A stretch of 64,000 bases of DNA, taken from Amyelois transitella. Its lineage: Eukaryota; Arthropoda; Insecta; Lepidoptera; Pyralidae. How positions within the stretch are numbered: position 1 is the first letter of the stretch; every line of letters begins with the position of its first letter. Below, one piece after another: positions 46,861 through 59,661 of this stretch. A program made the translations under genes and the position numbers. The notes beneath the pieces were generated by a model. It was not told the origin of the DNA. It made no database searches and saw only the letters and a list, made by a program, of their open reading frames with translations. The DNA lies in contig NC_083523.1 of NCBI RefSeq assembly GCF_032362555.1, positions 7,415,501-7,479,500 of the forward strand. Reading direction: 5' to 3'.

Positions 46861-46887
46861 GCCTATGGTTTTAATAAAACCATAGGC
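46861..46887. repeat. Perfect 12-bp hairpin, 3-base loop
   Basis: GCCTATGGTTTT, then AAT, then AAAACCATAGGC. It lies 50 bases from the nested palindrome at 46686-46810. Confidence 0.85.
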
Positions 46888-47495
46888 TCGTAGTAGTCGA
46901 AAATAACGTTTTTATAAATCAGGATAGTTCGTGGAGATCACTTCTGTGTAGGAGGAACAGTTCAGTGGTTATTGAATTTGGTCCATATACTGGAACGTAG
47001 ATAACTCATCTGCATTTTCGCTGTAGGCTTGTGTAAGTGTATAGACACTTAACGCTGTAAACTTGTTAACTACGAGCTGTAAAAATAATTTAACTCTTGA
47101 ACACTATCCTCCTGGGAATACTACTGTTCTACGAAAATAAAAATGAATCTTTACCCAACTTACTGAAACACTGCCACCCACAGCCTCCCGATCAGTGCCA
47201 GCCAAACCAAATAGTGTTTCTATAAAAACGGTGACTTTCATAAGCGTTAACAAAAAGTAATTTGCATCAACAATGTGGACTGCGTAATAAATAAAACTCT
47301 TAAACTCTCTGGGCCAAGGTCTTTCACTTTCCTTTATTTAGGTTTAGGTCACATACCCGGTTTTTTTTGTAAAGCCACGTTTGCAGTTTTTGCCACTTTC
47401 GCTACGCACGGTGACTCTTTTTGATAATGATCAATTGTAAGGCGAATGACCTCTGATGTTTGTGATTTTGGTTATTGATAGTGAATCAATTGTTC

Positions 47496-47544
47496 CTAGT
47501 TTGTTGCGAACGTGGACTTAAAGTCTACGTTCGCAACAAACTAG
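47496..47544. repeat. 24-bp hairpin, one mismatch, 1-base loop
   Basis: 47496-47519 (CTAGTTTGTTGCGAACGTGG, then ACTT) is the reverse complement of 47521-47544 except at one position, which would be a G:U pair in RNA. Confidence 0.9.
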
Positions 47545-48889
47545 ATTGTAGTGCTACATATTTAGATCAAAAAATCTCTACTAAAGTCATATATTTAAAC
47601 ATTTTTATGAATATCTTGAAAAGTACATGAAAATTATGTGCTTAATTGTTTCCTAGATACCTACTTGCCAAATTTCATCAAAAACAAATTATTGGAGTGG
47701 AGATTTATCAAAATAGAATTTTATTTTCCAAATCTTATCAATATCCTGTGAGCTTAATTTCTAGTTGAACGCATTATATTTTCTAAAGCTTTCTTTTACA
47801 TTTCCAAATTATAGACAAGATGCTTGCTCTTATTTCTCATATATAAAAATGTAAAGCTTATACATATACTAGCGACGAGTCCCGGCTTCGCACGGGTAGC
47901 ATTTAAAGATATGAACCTTCCTCTGGAAACCCTTTTTCAGAGGAAGTTTTACGAGTATATAACCAAAATCTGTCCACAACTTTCCCAGGTTAGCGCATAC
48001 ATACAAACATAAAAAATTTTGTACATAACATGTAGTGATAGTTATAGTAAAGTGATGATTTATTGCTGTATAAAATAAAACAATAAAAGACACCAAACGA
48101 AGATTACGTTAATCCTAAGGATTAATACGAACGCACTACGTAATAAAACCTTCTTTTTGCGTCGGGTTTAAAAAAGGTACAAGGCCTACTTAGTTACAAG
48201 TACCTTTGTTAATATTAAGGTTCATTTTATTTATATATTTTGCAAGTCATTTTAGTATAGTTCTTTTGTTGTTAACATTATTTATTTTTAGTAATTTGAA
48301 AGTCATTTGTGCTTAAAAATAATCCGATTTTAGAATGACATTAAATCAAACTCCTGGTGTTGGGCGCAGTTCTGTTCTTCCTGGGCTGTTTAAATAAATA
48401 AAGACAAATTACAAATAAGTATGGTCTGTTTTTCGTTTCAGCGTAAGCTCTTTTTATTTATCTTTCCATTAGGCACTTTTCGAATATTCTAATAGAATGT
48501 TTCCATTCAAGTGCTATTTAGATCCAAAAGGATCTTTGCAGAGATAAAAGAAGATTTAATGTCTCCTATTCCCGGTGTCCCAACTAACAATCGTATCAAA
48601 CAACTGAGAATTAAAAACAGACACAGCATGAGAGCCATTGAGGTGATGATTGCATCACAAAGGTTGAAAATGCAACGCTTGATTTGCGGTTCACTGTACC
48701 CTTAAAGTCATGGTTAGCTTATTTTTGCTTCCGGCCAGATCTACGATATCGTGTGCCAAGAAATCTTATTGTAATAATTGTGACAAGTTCAAAGATACTG
48801 TCTTCTCTCCTGGGAAAGGAGTTAAGGGACATCAGACCTACAAATATCTGACTTGCGGGCGAAATCACAACTTTTTAATGTAATGTTAT

Positions 48890-49170
48890 GTTGTGTATGG
48901 CGAAACGGCCCTGGATTGAAGGCGCGCTTGTGCCAGGCGCGCCCTCCCCTAGCGGGTAGAATTGAAGGCAGACGGTCACCTCGCTGGCCGGTCCGTCGAC
49001 GCCGCTGTGGTAGCGGCCGCCGCGCCGGGAATGAGTGAGGGTAGCCCACGCTCCCGGCACCAAAGCCGTAGGAGATGGCACCGTGTGGTTTTAGTGGATT
49101 CAAGCCCCATATAATCCGTCCGGCTTCTCGTAGCCGGCTGGGAAGAGGAAGGTCTTTCCACACGTTAAAA
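48890..49170 (-). repeat. GC-rich repeat patch
   Basis: A sharp GC-rich island in AT-rich DNA. It contains GGTAGCGGCCGCCGCGCC, a GTGTGGTTTTAGTGGATTCA phrase and CTTCTCGTAGCCGGCTGGGA, ending TCTTTCCACACGTTAAA. The long minus-strand frames across it are by-products of high GC content. It is probably a retroposon fragment (the phrase recurs in insect LINE ends as I recall them), but no second copy is in the window. Confidence 0.4.
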
Positions 49171-50234
49171 ATGGATTTAGTCACTCGAACCAATTGGATG
49201 AGTGGGATGTTTTTAAGTAAGTATGTATGAAATGTGGGAACTAAAAGTTGTTATACACAACCGCTCGTAACCTTTTTTAAAGCTTCTACACAGGTTAAGG
49301 CAAATGATATTTTGAATGGAAATTTTCTTGAGGATTTTGAATGAGATTAAATACAGTTTACAAAGTATATTACTTGGTGATCCAACTTAAAAGCTGTTGT
49401 ATGTTTAACAGTATTCCCCTGCGCATCCGTTCGGGTTGAGAGTACAATACAATACAAATTATCTTTATTGCCCATAAAAAATACATATGTAGTAGAAACA
49501 AACATTATGAATATGTTGAAGCAAAGGCAGACTTACCTATCGCAAAGCAATCTCTTCTAGCTAACCTTTAGGTAACCTTTTTGGAAAGTACCTTATAACT
49601 TTTTCCGTAGGTAATATAAGCCAAAAGTAGGAAAAAAAAATTAATGGAGAACGGTTCAGTGGTTTAACTGTGTAACGAACAATTAAACTGACTTTCGCAT
49701 TTACAATAATAGTAAAGATTCTCATTCTTCCGTTCGCAATACTCTTTACAGTACATACCAACTACTTCTATTGGTGCTAGAATTCTCACTTCGTCGGAAT
49801 AATCACTCGTCGGGATGAAGTTTTAGTGGACCGCCCAGTGGTTTGAAGACACAGGCTCCGCGGTAGACGGCAAGTCACCAATGCGATAGATCGACCAGCC
49901 CTTCTAGCCAAACGTCAATCGACAAACCATAGACAAATTTATCACTAGACTGAGTGATACTATACGAACATCTCTTAAAAAAAAATACCATATTTTTATT
50001 CAAACAGCAACACAAAATTAAAGTTTGTTTCGTTTTAGTAAACCTGGTACACATAGAATAGACCTTGGAAAATAACTGGCTACTTTTTGGTTATTACTAA
50101 AGGTACAACAAGCAGACGTGAAATTTATAAGCGAAAAATATGTTAGTTCTGGTACATTATTTAAAAAAAATACTTAGTACATAAAACATCAACGAGCTTC
50201 TAACGTATTCTAGTGGCATTGCGACTCACTATGT

Positions 50235-50400
50235 TCCCTCACCGTAAGAGCATCGGTTAGTATTCAAACTAATTTACGTAACTTCGAAAATAGTCTTTGG
50301 AACATTGCCGAGGTGGGATTTGAACCTGTATGCATACGCATCACACGTTTTAATCGGACACCGTACTTATTTGACTATCGACGCTCACGTGATATGTATG
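50235..50400 (-). repeat. Repeat B, head with start of body
   Basis: TTCCCTCACCGTAAGAGCAT leads into GGTTAGTATTCAAACTAATT, TTGCCGAGGTGGGATTTGAA and CATACGCATCACACGTTTTA. It joins the body end seen at 42440 to the tRNA-like head, showing that both belong to one element. Confidence 0.65.
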
Positions 50401-52779
50401 TATGTAAAATACAGGTAAACAATATATCGACACCTTCCTTCGTCTAGAATCAAAATTTGACATCTAAAAGCTTCAAAATGGACGAACAAGACACGCAATT
50501 AACTGGATTATAAAAAAAATATACTTAGAAACGATTATTCAGTTCATTCGTATTCGACTAACTAGCCAATTGGCGAAAAGAAATAGAATTTGTCAGTGTT
50601 TTTGTGCGTTGATATCTCTTTAATCCGACGCCTAAAAACTCTGAAATTACGTTTTCACTTTCTCTCGAGAGATGAACATTAGACCTTTATTTATTTTAAG
50701 ATTTTGGAAGGAAATTTGTCATGAATAAACGTAATGAGTCAGGAAATAATTAAAAAAAAACATCTCTCCTTTTTTTTATTTAAGAGCTAACTATTGTCGG
50801 TGAAGTTAAGCGGAAAAAAATAAAATATTCTTGATATCTTAATTTTAATTCCATTTCTGCCACCCAGCTGAACGACTATTGGCTCTTTCTATCTCGTAAG
50901 GGATCATGACCTACGATTTTTTATACAAATAAAGCGTGTCGGCATGAAGACACACATTTGTTTAAAAGATATTGCAAATCTAAAATTTCATCATTTTATT
51001 AAACTTTAAGTATGATTCTGTACCTTAAAAGTTAATTTGCAAAGTATTTTACTTCAGTCTTTTCTACACTGTTCGCTCTGTCTATTGCAAGGGATGTAGA
51101 CGTGACTATAGAGCTAAATTTGATTAAACTTCATAAATGAAATTCCCACAAGCTCTTATTCTCTTCATAAAGACTGAACATTTCTATGTAAAAAGTTTTG
51201 ATGATAAGAAATGTAACCGAATAAGAGACAGAAAAAGTAAGCTCTAGGAACTTTTAATAAGTTAAGGAGTCATTTTTGGCCATCTTTTTTAATGTGTTTA
51301 AAAATACTTTTCCATTTCTATAATAATTTATTATAAATTGCATATTTTTTTTACCAATTGATATTGTGATGTATATCTTATAATTTCACCTATATTAAAA
51401 AAAAAAACATATAATTTAAATTTCTAATGTCTGAGAAATAACCGTTGAAAATATTTTTTTTTAAATAACGTAGTTAAATTGGTTACGACGAATGCAAGTA
51501 ACGTCTAGCGTTTTTTAACTAGGGCCGTAACTACTTCGTACATTTTTGTAGAAATGTGAAAAATAAGGTGTGGTTACTATTCCTTAGAGGTGTTCATGGT
51601 TTTAAATTACGGAAGGCAGAAATTTGAAGACCGATGGTAAAATGTTCTGCGTTATGATTGCAAACATTTTAAACTTTTTCAGAAGTACAAACCAGAATCT
51701 GCGTTATTTGTAATGTGAACTTCATCGTAAATTGCGTATCTTCTTTTGTATTCGCTATCATGAGGAAAAGCTTGGCATTCTTCTACGACTAAGATTTTTA
51801 GATCTTCATCTTTACTTCTAAGTTAGGCTATTTGTTCTACTCTGTTAGGTATAACTAATAGCAAATTTTAAATTTGGTATAATTATTTACTGATGACAAC
51901 CCTGACGCGGCACATCTTAAACTATTTTTCTTGAAACATCATCTATTTTCTTTTACTGTTTATATTTTTTGCTGTAGACTCGGTGACTGGATTTTCATAA
52001 CTGGTCGGTTAAACATTTTTAACCTACTATGGCGAGAAATGGGTACATATTTTTTATGACTTAACTTCATTATAAAAACATGCAATGGCGCTTCCAGTTT
52101 GGGAAAATGTGTTATGTTTGTGTGATGGCAATCATTCATATGGATTAGGGGATATACTGTGTAAGAAATATTACAAAGTTTTGTAAAAAATGTGATTCAA
52201 TATGTTTTTCATTTTCTAAAGGATTGGTGCTGGAAAATATTTAATAACTAAACGTTAAAAAATGTTTTGAATAAATAAATCAGCCTTACTGAAATGAAAT
52301 GGAGAGATTTCCCGAATTTGGACTTCAAGGCAAACAATGCAATAAAGTTGACTATACATATTTCATTAAATATCATAATATTAAGTTGAAAGATGTGAAT
52401 AAGATTATGAAAATGCAAAAGGTGGCCTTGTTGATATTTGTTATCACTTTAATGCAATTTTATGTCATATTTTTTGGGCTTTGAGAAAGAACAACTGCTC
52501 AATTTTTTAAATACCTTAAAAAATAATTTGGAAAAAGAAAAAATAATCTATTATTAATATCCTATACTGATACTGTACTTTATTTTTTATATATGTTTAT
52601 ATTATATTTATACCGTACTTACTTACTATAAATTCGAAGATCTTTATGGTTCAAGACGACATCTTATAAATTCTTGTTATTTTGCTCAGACGACATCGTG
52701 GGGCGAAATATTGTCGTTTTTATGTACATAGTTTTCTTATATTTTTGTTGCTTTACTCTTTATTACTTCTTCCTGGCGA

Positions 52780-52982
52780 ATCCCGGTTGCCTCATCACCC
52801 TTCCTGAGAAGAGCCTGTGGTGCGCCTGCGCCTTATTGTATAACCACGATCCTGGGTTAAGAAAATTATGTTTTTACACGAAGCTACTCTTACCTGACCT
52901 TTTCAAGGGAACCCAATACATACAGATGCCAGAAAGTGCTAGATTTCTTTCGATATCTTCCCTCACCAAACTTTGGTGAGCT
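52780..52982 (-). repeat. Repeat B body
   Basis: Minus copy: CTGAGAAGAGCCTGTGGTGC, ACGATCCTGGGTTAAGAAAA, TTTTACACGAAGCTACTCTT and TTTCAAGGGAACCCAATACA. A 9-bp hairpin (CTCACCAAA/TTTGGTGAG) lies at its right end. Confidence 0.6.
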
Positions 52983-53420
52983 ATCAAAAAGAGGTTCGAT
53001 ATTTCTGGCCTAAATATTCCCATAATGTTAACAGAGTTTCAACGCTCTATCGCTAAATACATCTGAAAATGACACGGAGCATATTTTTAACATGATGTTG
53101 TAGGTTAATTGATTCTTTAATATTTTATTTGTTTCATGAAAAAAAAACTGAAATTCATCTATAAAATTTTTAATGCATCGTTTTGAAATACAAGACCAAC
53201 GGTTGCACGAAGCCGTCATATAATTGAACGATCTTTTACAAAAACCTTTTGTGTAATGTAGTAGAATATCTCACAGACACAAGAATTTTACCAAAACGTA
53301 ACAATAATCTGAAAAAAATGATGTAACGAACGTGACAATTCACGATCCTTTTGATTCTTTGTTTTGCGCCGTCTCTGTACAATTGTTAAGTCTGTGCGGT
53401 TGATACTGCTGACCGTTCAC

Positions 53421-53463
53421 TATAAATAGAAGTGGGTACTGACCAATTGGACATTGCCTCACT
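53421..53463 (+). promoter_or_regulatory. TATA promoter of the Ala-rich secreted protein gene
   Basis: TATAAATA at 53421-53428 is followed by likely start-site sequence at 53450-53463 (GGACATTGCCTCACTAAC; TCACT resembles the arthropod initiator). The leader to the ATG at 53669 would be about 210 bases and contains no upstream ATG in a good context apart from one near 53563. Confidence 0.6.
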
Positions 53464-53668
53464 AACGACCGAACAAGGGGCTCGTACCCCCAAAGGCCTA
53501 AACCAAAACTAACTAAGCTTTTGTGAAAGTATTGGAAGGTTAGAAATTTTGTGATCTTGTGAAATGAAATTTATTCGAAAAAAAATTTTTTTTTTCTAAA
53601 TATTTTTTGAATTTGAATATAAAGTGTTAATTAAGTTTGAATGTGCTTTCAGTTCGACTGAAGACAAA

Positions 53669-56600
53669 ATGAAGAGCTTTAGGACTGTTCTATTATGCAT
53701 TGGTAAGTTTACGTTCATCTAGGTATTTTCATTTGTCACTTAAACTCGAAAGATTATATAAGGATTTGCCCATTGGACAGTGGGTTCGATCCCCATAGTT
53801 ATGAATTAATTAAAATATTAAGACAAAAATAAATAAGTGCCTAAAGTCTAAAAAATGGCAGAAAAAAATATATTTGCATATGTACTACCTACATATAGGT
53901 AGTTATCCCAGCTTTAAGTAGAACCGATTTTAATGCTGTTTTGTATAGAATTGGTTATTTATTCGATGATTATGAATACAATAGATTTATTTTCAAAATT
54001 GGATACAAGGTATCATTTATTGACGTCACATCATTTAAGTATATGTATGTTCTTGGTATATATGAATTTCCAAGGAAAGTATAGCTTTGTATGCTTGTCT
54101 GAGTATCGAAAAGGTCTTAAATGATCTATGAAGGTAAAGACTGTGTAACATACAGATCATCAGATACGCTAAGGATGAATTTTGGAAATTCCCACAGGAT
54201 GGAAACCGTGGAAAAAGCTTACTTAAAAAAATAATACAAGCTTTGCGCGGGGATGAGCTCTCGTGGAAAATTTAGGAAAGAGAAGCATATGTCACTTGAA
54301 GATATACTCTATGCTGTGCCTAATTTCGTGTAAATCAGTCCCGTAGTACTTATTTGAGTTTATTCGTTACAAACATAAAAATCTTTTCACTTTATTAGTG
54401 TGGATGTGGATTTAAATTAAAGTGTTGATTTTTTTGAAGAAGACAAAACTACTTAAATGTTTCCTTGCGCTTGATTTTCATCTTCACCAATTGATATTTT
54501 CTTAGTCAAAAAACAATCCCCAAAAAATAACTGATAAAGTATTTAAGTTATTTCATGATTTTACAAATATATGTACATAAAATCACGCCTCTTTTCCGAA
54601 GGGTTAGACAGATACCTACTTACTACATTAGGTTTCGGGTATTTGAAGTGTTGACTTTACCTTTTGCCAGAATTTTTAAACGATATGATTTTATTCGTAG
54701 AGAGATGTTAAATTTCTCCACAAGCCTAAGTAACTACTTGTTGGTAATTCTTTGCTAAGAGTAAGTAAGTTATGTAGAAGTTCTAAACATTTTCTATCAA
54801 AATACAGATCAAAGTTGTCACAATAAAAACTGTAATAATTTCTTTATAAAATTACTATAGTTGGTTCCTATAACAACGGTAGCGCTTAAAAAAAGATTTT
54901 CAATTAACTTGTAACGAAAGTGATAATTAGGTTTCTCGGAACATTTTCCGCTGCTAATTTCAAAGTCATCTATTTTTAGAATAGTTTTCTTATTTTACAA
55001 CTGATCAGTGCGACCATTTAACTTATTTAGACCGTTATGCAGTAGCTAGTGATCGGATTGGGCAATCGCCTTTGAATACAAATTGCATTCACAAAACAAA
55101 AAGAAACTCGAACTGACTTTCTTCTATAGGCCTTTTTATTTTAATTAAGCATGTTGACAGAAAACCTTGTATTATTATGGTACAACTTTTCATTCACCTC
55201 ATTATTCTTGGATAAAAGTGCATTGTAAAGAATTGTTCAATTGATAAAATTGATTATGAATCTTTAACAAATTTAAAAGTCAGATTTTTTAAATTGTAAT
55301 TACCATAAGGTACTTAATAGGTATTTTAAAAACTGCATATTTTTTTAAATACCTACAGTAGTACTTATACCAGAATACCTTTACTTTTTGTTTCAGCTCC
55401 ATCTTTTTCCATCTGTCAAAATTTTAAAAGGTTTTTTAGCACTCAAGTTTACTTATGTAACTAAACATAAGTACTTTATTGGCCAAACAATTTCGCGCCA
55501 TATAAGTCTATAACTGATGCGTAATATATAATGAGAACAGAAGTACTAATGTAGCGTAAAATACGGCGTAATATTCGGAAGAGCTAGGAATAGTTCCGTT
55601 ACTGGTGATTAAATAGTTGGATAACAATCTCATCAATCAACGATTGCATGTTAGCTGAAAGAAATTCATTTAAAATTGTAATTATGTTGAGGATGGTAAT
55701 GGTAACGTTGCGTTACTTACGTGGTCTTTCCAGGATTTAACTTGTAAACACACGTTAAAATTATATAACAGGCAGGCAGGGCAAGAAAGAGTTCTTGTCG
55801 CAGTGTATATGGACGATAGTATTCTCTACGGTCGGAATTAAAAACAGAATTTAACAAGTGAGGTCGTACTTAGTATTAGCATGTATATTAACCCAACAAA
55901 AATAACTTGTTCCCAGGCACTTTAGCCGTGGTATCTGCCGCCCCCGCCGCACAACGAGACAGCTCTGCACAGGCCTCAGAATATGAATACGATTACGAAA
56001 ATGCCCCACAGACTGCCCAAGCCCAGGAGCCACAGGAATCAGCCAGCCATTATGACGCTTACATTCAAGACGTCAAAGCCGCTGCTAGCGGAGGAAATGG
56101 TGGCAAGAAAGGATACAGTCAAGGCAGTGGTTTGAGGACTATCGCTGTTGGATCCGCCAATCAGGCGAAGACAGCCCTTGGTAATCAAGCGGCTGCCGGT
56201 TGGCAAGCGGCTTATCAAGCTAAGAATACGTTGGCCCAGTCAGCGGCACAGGCTAGCGCTACAGCGCAGGCAGCGTTGGCTGGAAAGCAAGTGATCCTGT
56301 CTGGATTGGAGCAGCAGGTCAGGGACGCGAAGGTGGCTCTGCAAGGAGAGGAGATGCAGCTGCAACAGGCTAAGAGAGCTGCCCAGGCCGCCGCTCAAGC
56401 TGCCCAGCAAGCTATGCACCAGGTATAAATGTTTGGATTATTCAATTCTTTTTTTTTGTTTCGCAACTGTTTGAAAAAATATTTTTGGATTAGAAATGGG
56501 CCTTATCGGGATAGCTACTGCGATATAGTCAACGAATTTTTTTTGTAAGAACGAAGTACTACTTTGTGCTTGTTTACAAGGAAAAATGTAACTGACTTAC

Positions 56601-59600
56601 AGTATCGAAGAGAAGACTTTCAGGAATTTAGAAAACTAAATGCATGTGACAGAAAGAAGAACAGCAAGATAATAATTAGGTCTGTCCTGTTTAGCACGAG
56701 TTACCTAAAAAAATACATGTACATTTACCTAGTAATTTTATTAAATTTCAATTTCAATTAAGTACAAAATAACGTTAGGACCCTAAAGTTTCTATTCTTC
56801 TTTTACTAAATTACAACCTGCCATTAATCGATCATTGAGGCTATTACAACCTTTAATAGTTATGTTACTTGTCACCAACTTTCATGACTATTACAGCCCT
56901 ATTGTACTTATTTTAGTTTGATTTAGTCACGTTTGACGTTCGAAAATTTTGTTGTACTCATGCTGACTTGACAAAATGGGTTGACTGGCGTAAAATCGAT
57001 GAAAGGCTCATTTTTTTAATAACAACTTGTTTTAAAATTTGGATTGATTTTCAGTTTATGACTTTTGCATATTAACCTTGTGTTTCTGTTTAATTTATTA
57101 CAGGCACTAAGTCTTAGTGGCTAATCCGCTGTTATTTTATATTTGTCCGTATTACTTTAAATTATGTAAGAAGACATAAAATAAGTATCCGTATTTGTAA
57201 ACTATGTTCAACGGACATAGAATTTTAACAATGATCTATAAAGCATTCAAAAAGTTTTCACTTAAGTTCTTTTCTTCTTTTTTTTATGCAATATCTTTAG
57301 CTCCAATTTAGTGATCAGAATTTTCGCAAAGTGTCACTTATTGAGTGTTTTACGCAACAACAGTTTTTGTAGTGGTTTGTTTAGACGGTGGAGTTTTTAA
57401 TATGCTTTTTAGACGTTTCAGCACATTGCAATTGCAACAAAAACTTATTATAATTCACTCTAGACGTCAAATGAGTTCAATGCCGTCGTACTTAAAAGTA
57501 CTTATAGTCTTGCCTTGAACCTTATTGTGTGTCAGTAAGTTAATAATTGAAACTAAGCAATTGAATGTGATACAACCAAACAATTTAATCAGTTGATTGG
57601 TCCAAAATGGTAGAAAATAAAATACTTCAAGAATGACAACAAAGACAGAAACTTCAGGTTACCTATATAAGAGAAGACAAGGCAGAGTGACAGAAGAGAG
57701 AGCTTTAGCATGATCTGCCAGATAAAACAACATTATATGCTTTAACGATAACTAAGACCGATGTTAACCAGGATAATGTCAGGTTGTTAAGAAAATCTTA
57801 CATATCTTATTCGAAGTTGATTTATCATTATTGTGGTAACAGAAACATTATCATCATTATCGGCCCTTTCCAGAGTTTTCAGATGATTTTTTTTTAAGAT
57901 TAAATGGTGCGATCAATTTAACTTTCGCTTACGTAACAAGTAATTCTCCGTTTTCTTGCCCCCATGGGAATCCCACGAACAGAACGGGGTAAGAAAGAAC
58001 AAGTTTGCAGTTAATCAAGACTAAATACGAAAATTCCAGGTGCAAGTAATCCAAGCCGCTTTGAACGCTGCGCAAGCGACGTCTGAAAACGCTAACGAGG
58101 CAGCATCCCAGGCCGCTGGAGAACTTGGTGCCCAGACTGCCATGGTGGGCGCTGCCAGACAGAGACTCAGTGCCCTGCAGGAGCAGCTCCATGGAGTCAG
58201 GATCGACTTCGAGGCTACTCAGGCCGCGGCGAGAAAGGCTCAGGTATGTATTTTGGATCACTTGAAGAAGATACCTATACTTTAGATAGAGATTTAAGGA
58301 AGGAGAAAGAGAAGGCCTTTGCCCAGCAGTGGGACAGAAAAAAAGGGTAAAAAGTATAAAAAAGCTTAAGAAAACCGTATCTGTATGGAAACAGTGATGG
58401 AAAATGTTGTACCTAGTACTACATTTGGGCAATACATGTTGAACAGATCACTTGAAGGAGAATTATAAATAGATTTCGAGAGTTATAGAGTTAACAAGGA
58501 TGTGTATAAGCCTACTTGTGACACACGATTCAAAACAGAGGATGATTTGCTTGAATAAACTCAAGCACCATTTTTGTGTCATAACTTAATCAAAATTAAT
58601 TCAAATGAAAGTTTCCGATCAAAGATTAAAATTACGGTTTCTTTCCATGAACAGGAGGCACAGAGGAACGCGAAGGCGTACGTGTTTGAAGACATAAAGA
58701 TTTCGATCTTCTATTGAATCGTATTAAATTATAATTGCATTTATTTCTAGTGATAATAATATTAAGAATTCGTGTAATAATTTATTGTTTGATGAAATTC
58801 AAAGGATAGAAAGATAATTGTATCACGAAATGTAGAGCTGTTGGCAGTCATCTCGAAACTCATTCGCTTTGCTTCGCAATTATTGCATGACACGGTCCAC
58901 TGCCTTTAAAAATGTCGCCATCTCATTTTTTCCGTGCACTTCTATTCCGGTTTTGTCATTATTTGTCAAGTGTCTTTTGATCAGTTCAATAAACACTTGA
59001 AATTAATTTATCTCTTTCTTTTCTTGACCCTCTACGATTTGTAATTTCAGTTTAACTGTTGCATTACAAACTCTCTATTTATTAGCAACTCTATGTCACT
59101 TTAAAATCTTGTGGTTATTTTACACAATATTTCTTATTCAGTAAATCTTTCTTATCTATAGTAGTTATATTTACAGTAGATTTAGTTATTTCCTTTTCTA
59201 AAAAAGTATATGATAAGCCATTAACCTGTTTATAAGTGTTTGTTGTTAATTTATTTCTGAAAGTATTTCTGTGAAGGTATTTCTGTTTGATTTTTTTTTC
59301 GTCCATTTCTTATTTCCGGACAGTTAAGTGAAACGTTTAATTCTCCTTTCGACATGTCCTATCTAACAAAGTCTATTAAATCTCTAATCATTTGATTTTT
59401 ATTATTTCACAGTGGTTCAACGGAATATCATTGATAATCTTGTTTGTAAAATTTAATCTCGTTTTGCAGGCGGCGGCACAGCAGGCCCAGGCTAACGCAG
59501 CGGCAGCGGCTGCCAAGGCTGCGGCAGCTGGTCTCGGGGGCGGTGGTCACCACCACGACGGTTCCCAAGAAGGTACGGCATACGAGGAGTACAAGGTTGT

Positions 59601-59661
59601 GCCAACGGCTGAACAGAACGGCCAGGACTACTACACCCTTCAGTCGGACTACCATCACTAG
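53669..59661 (+). CDS. Secreted Ala/Gln-rich coiled-coil protein, DUF745-like
   Basis: Four exons, 53669-53702, 55917-56422, 58040-58243 and 59470-59661, give 311 residues. Exon 1 encodes half the signal peptide and exon 2 the rest (MKSFRTVLLCIG, then TLAVVSA; cleavage near residue 19). Next come an acidic Tyr segment (SEYEYDYENAP, about 32-42) and a Gly/Lys patch. A long Ala/Gln coiled coil runs from about 90 to 262, with heptad-like LEQQVRDAKVALQGEEMQLQ and ELGAQTAMVGAARQRLSALQ, and FEATQAAARKAQ. The end is a Gly-His patch (GLGGGGHHHDG) and a Tyr-rich tail (EYKVVP, DYYTLQSDYHH). The repeating Ala coiled coil resembles insect DUF745 proteins as I remember them; their function is unknown. A structural role in cuticle, eggshell or peritrophic matrix is a guess. 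Confidence 0.85.
54570..54735 (-). repeat. LINE 3'-end fragment (family L), in DUF745-like gene intron 1
   Basis: AAAATCACGCCTCTTTTCCG, AGGGTTAGACAGATACC, TTAGGTTTCGGGTATTTGAA and CTTTTGCCAGAATTTTTAAA are the reverse of the family L end, with an internal deletion. Confidence 0.55.

Larger units (their letters stand above)
41551..53420. other. 12-kb repeat-rich intergenic region
   Basis: No host gene was recognised. Readable items: tRNA-like heads of repeat B (41800-41945, 43545-43635, 50235-50395); its body (42440-42690, 43405-43540, 52780-52980); LINE family L (42185-42455, 44355-44485, 46250-46395); repeat A tails (43285-43365, 50860-50925, 51055-51110); retroposon 3' ends (45425-45610, 47870-48010); a GC-rich patch (48890-49165); and a cluster of palindromes (46686-46887, 47496-47544). 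51.1-52.7 kb is AT-rich and blank. Confidence 0.55.

Noticed and set aside
48822-49193. A 123-residue minus-strand protein
   Set aside because: It lies in a GC-rich repeat patch where stops are rare in all frames. No splice or start context and no recognised domain.
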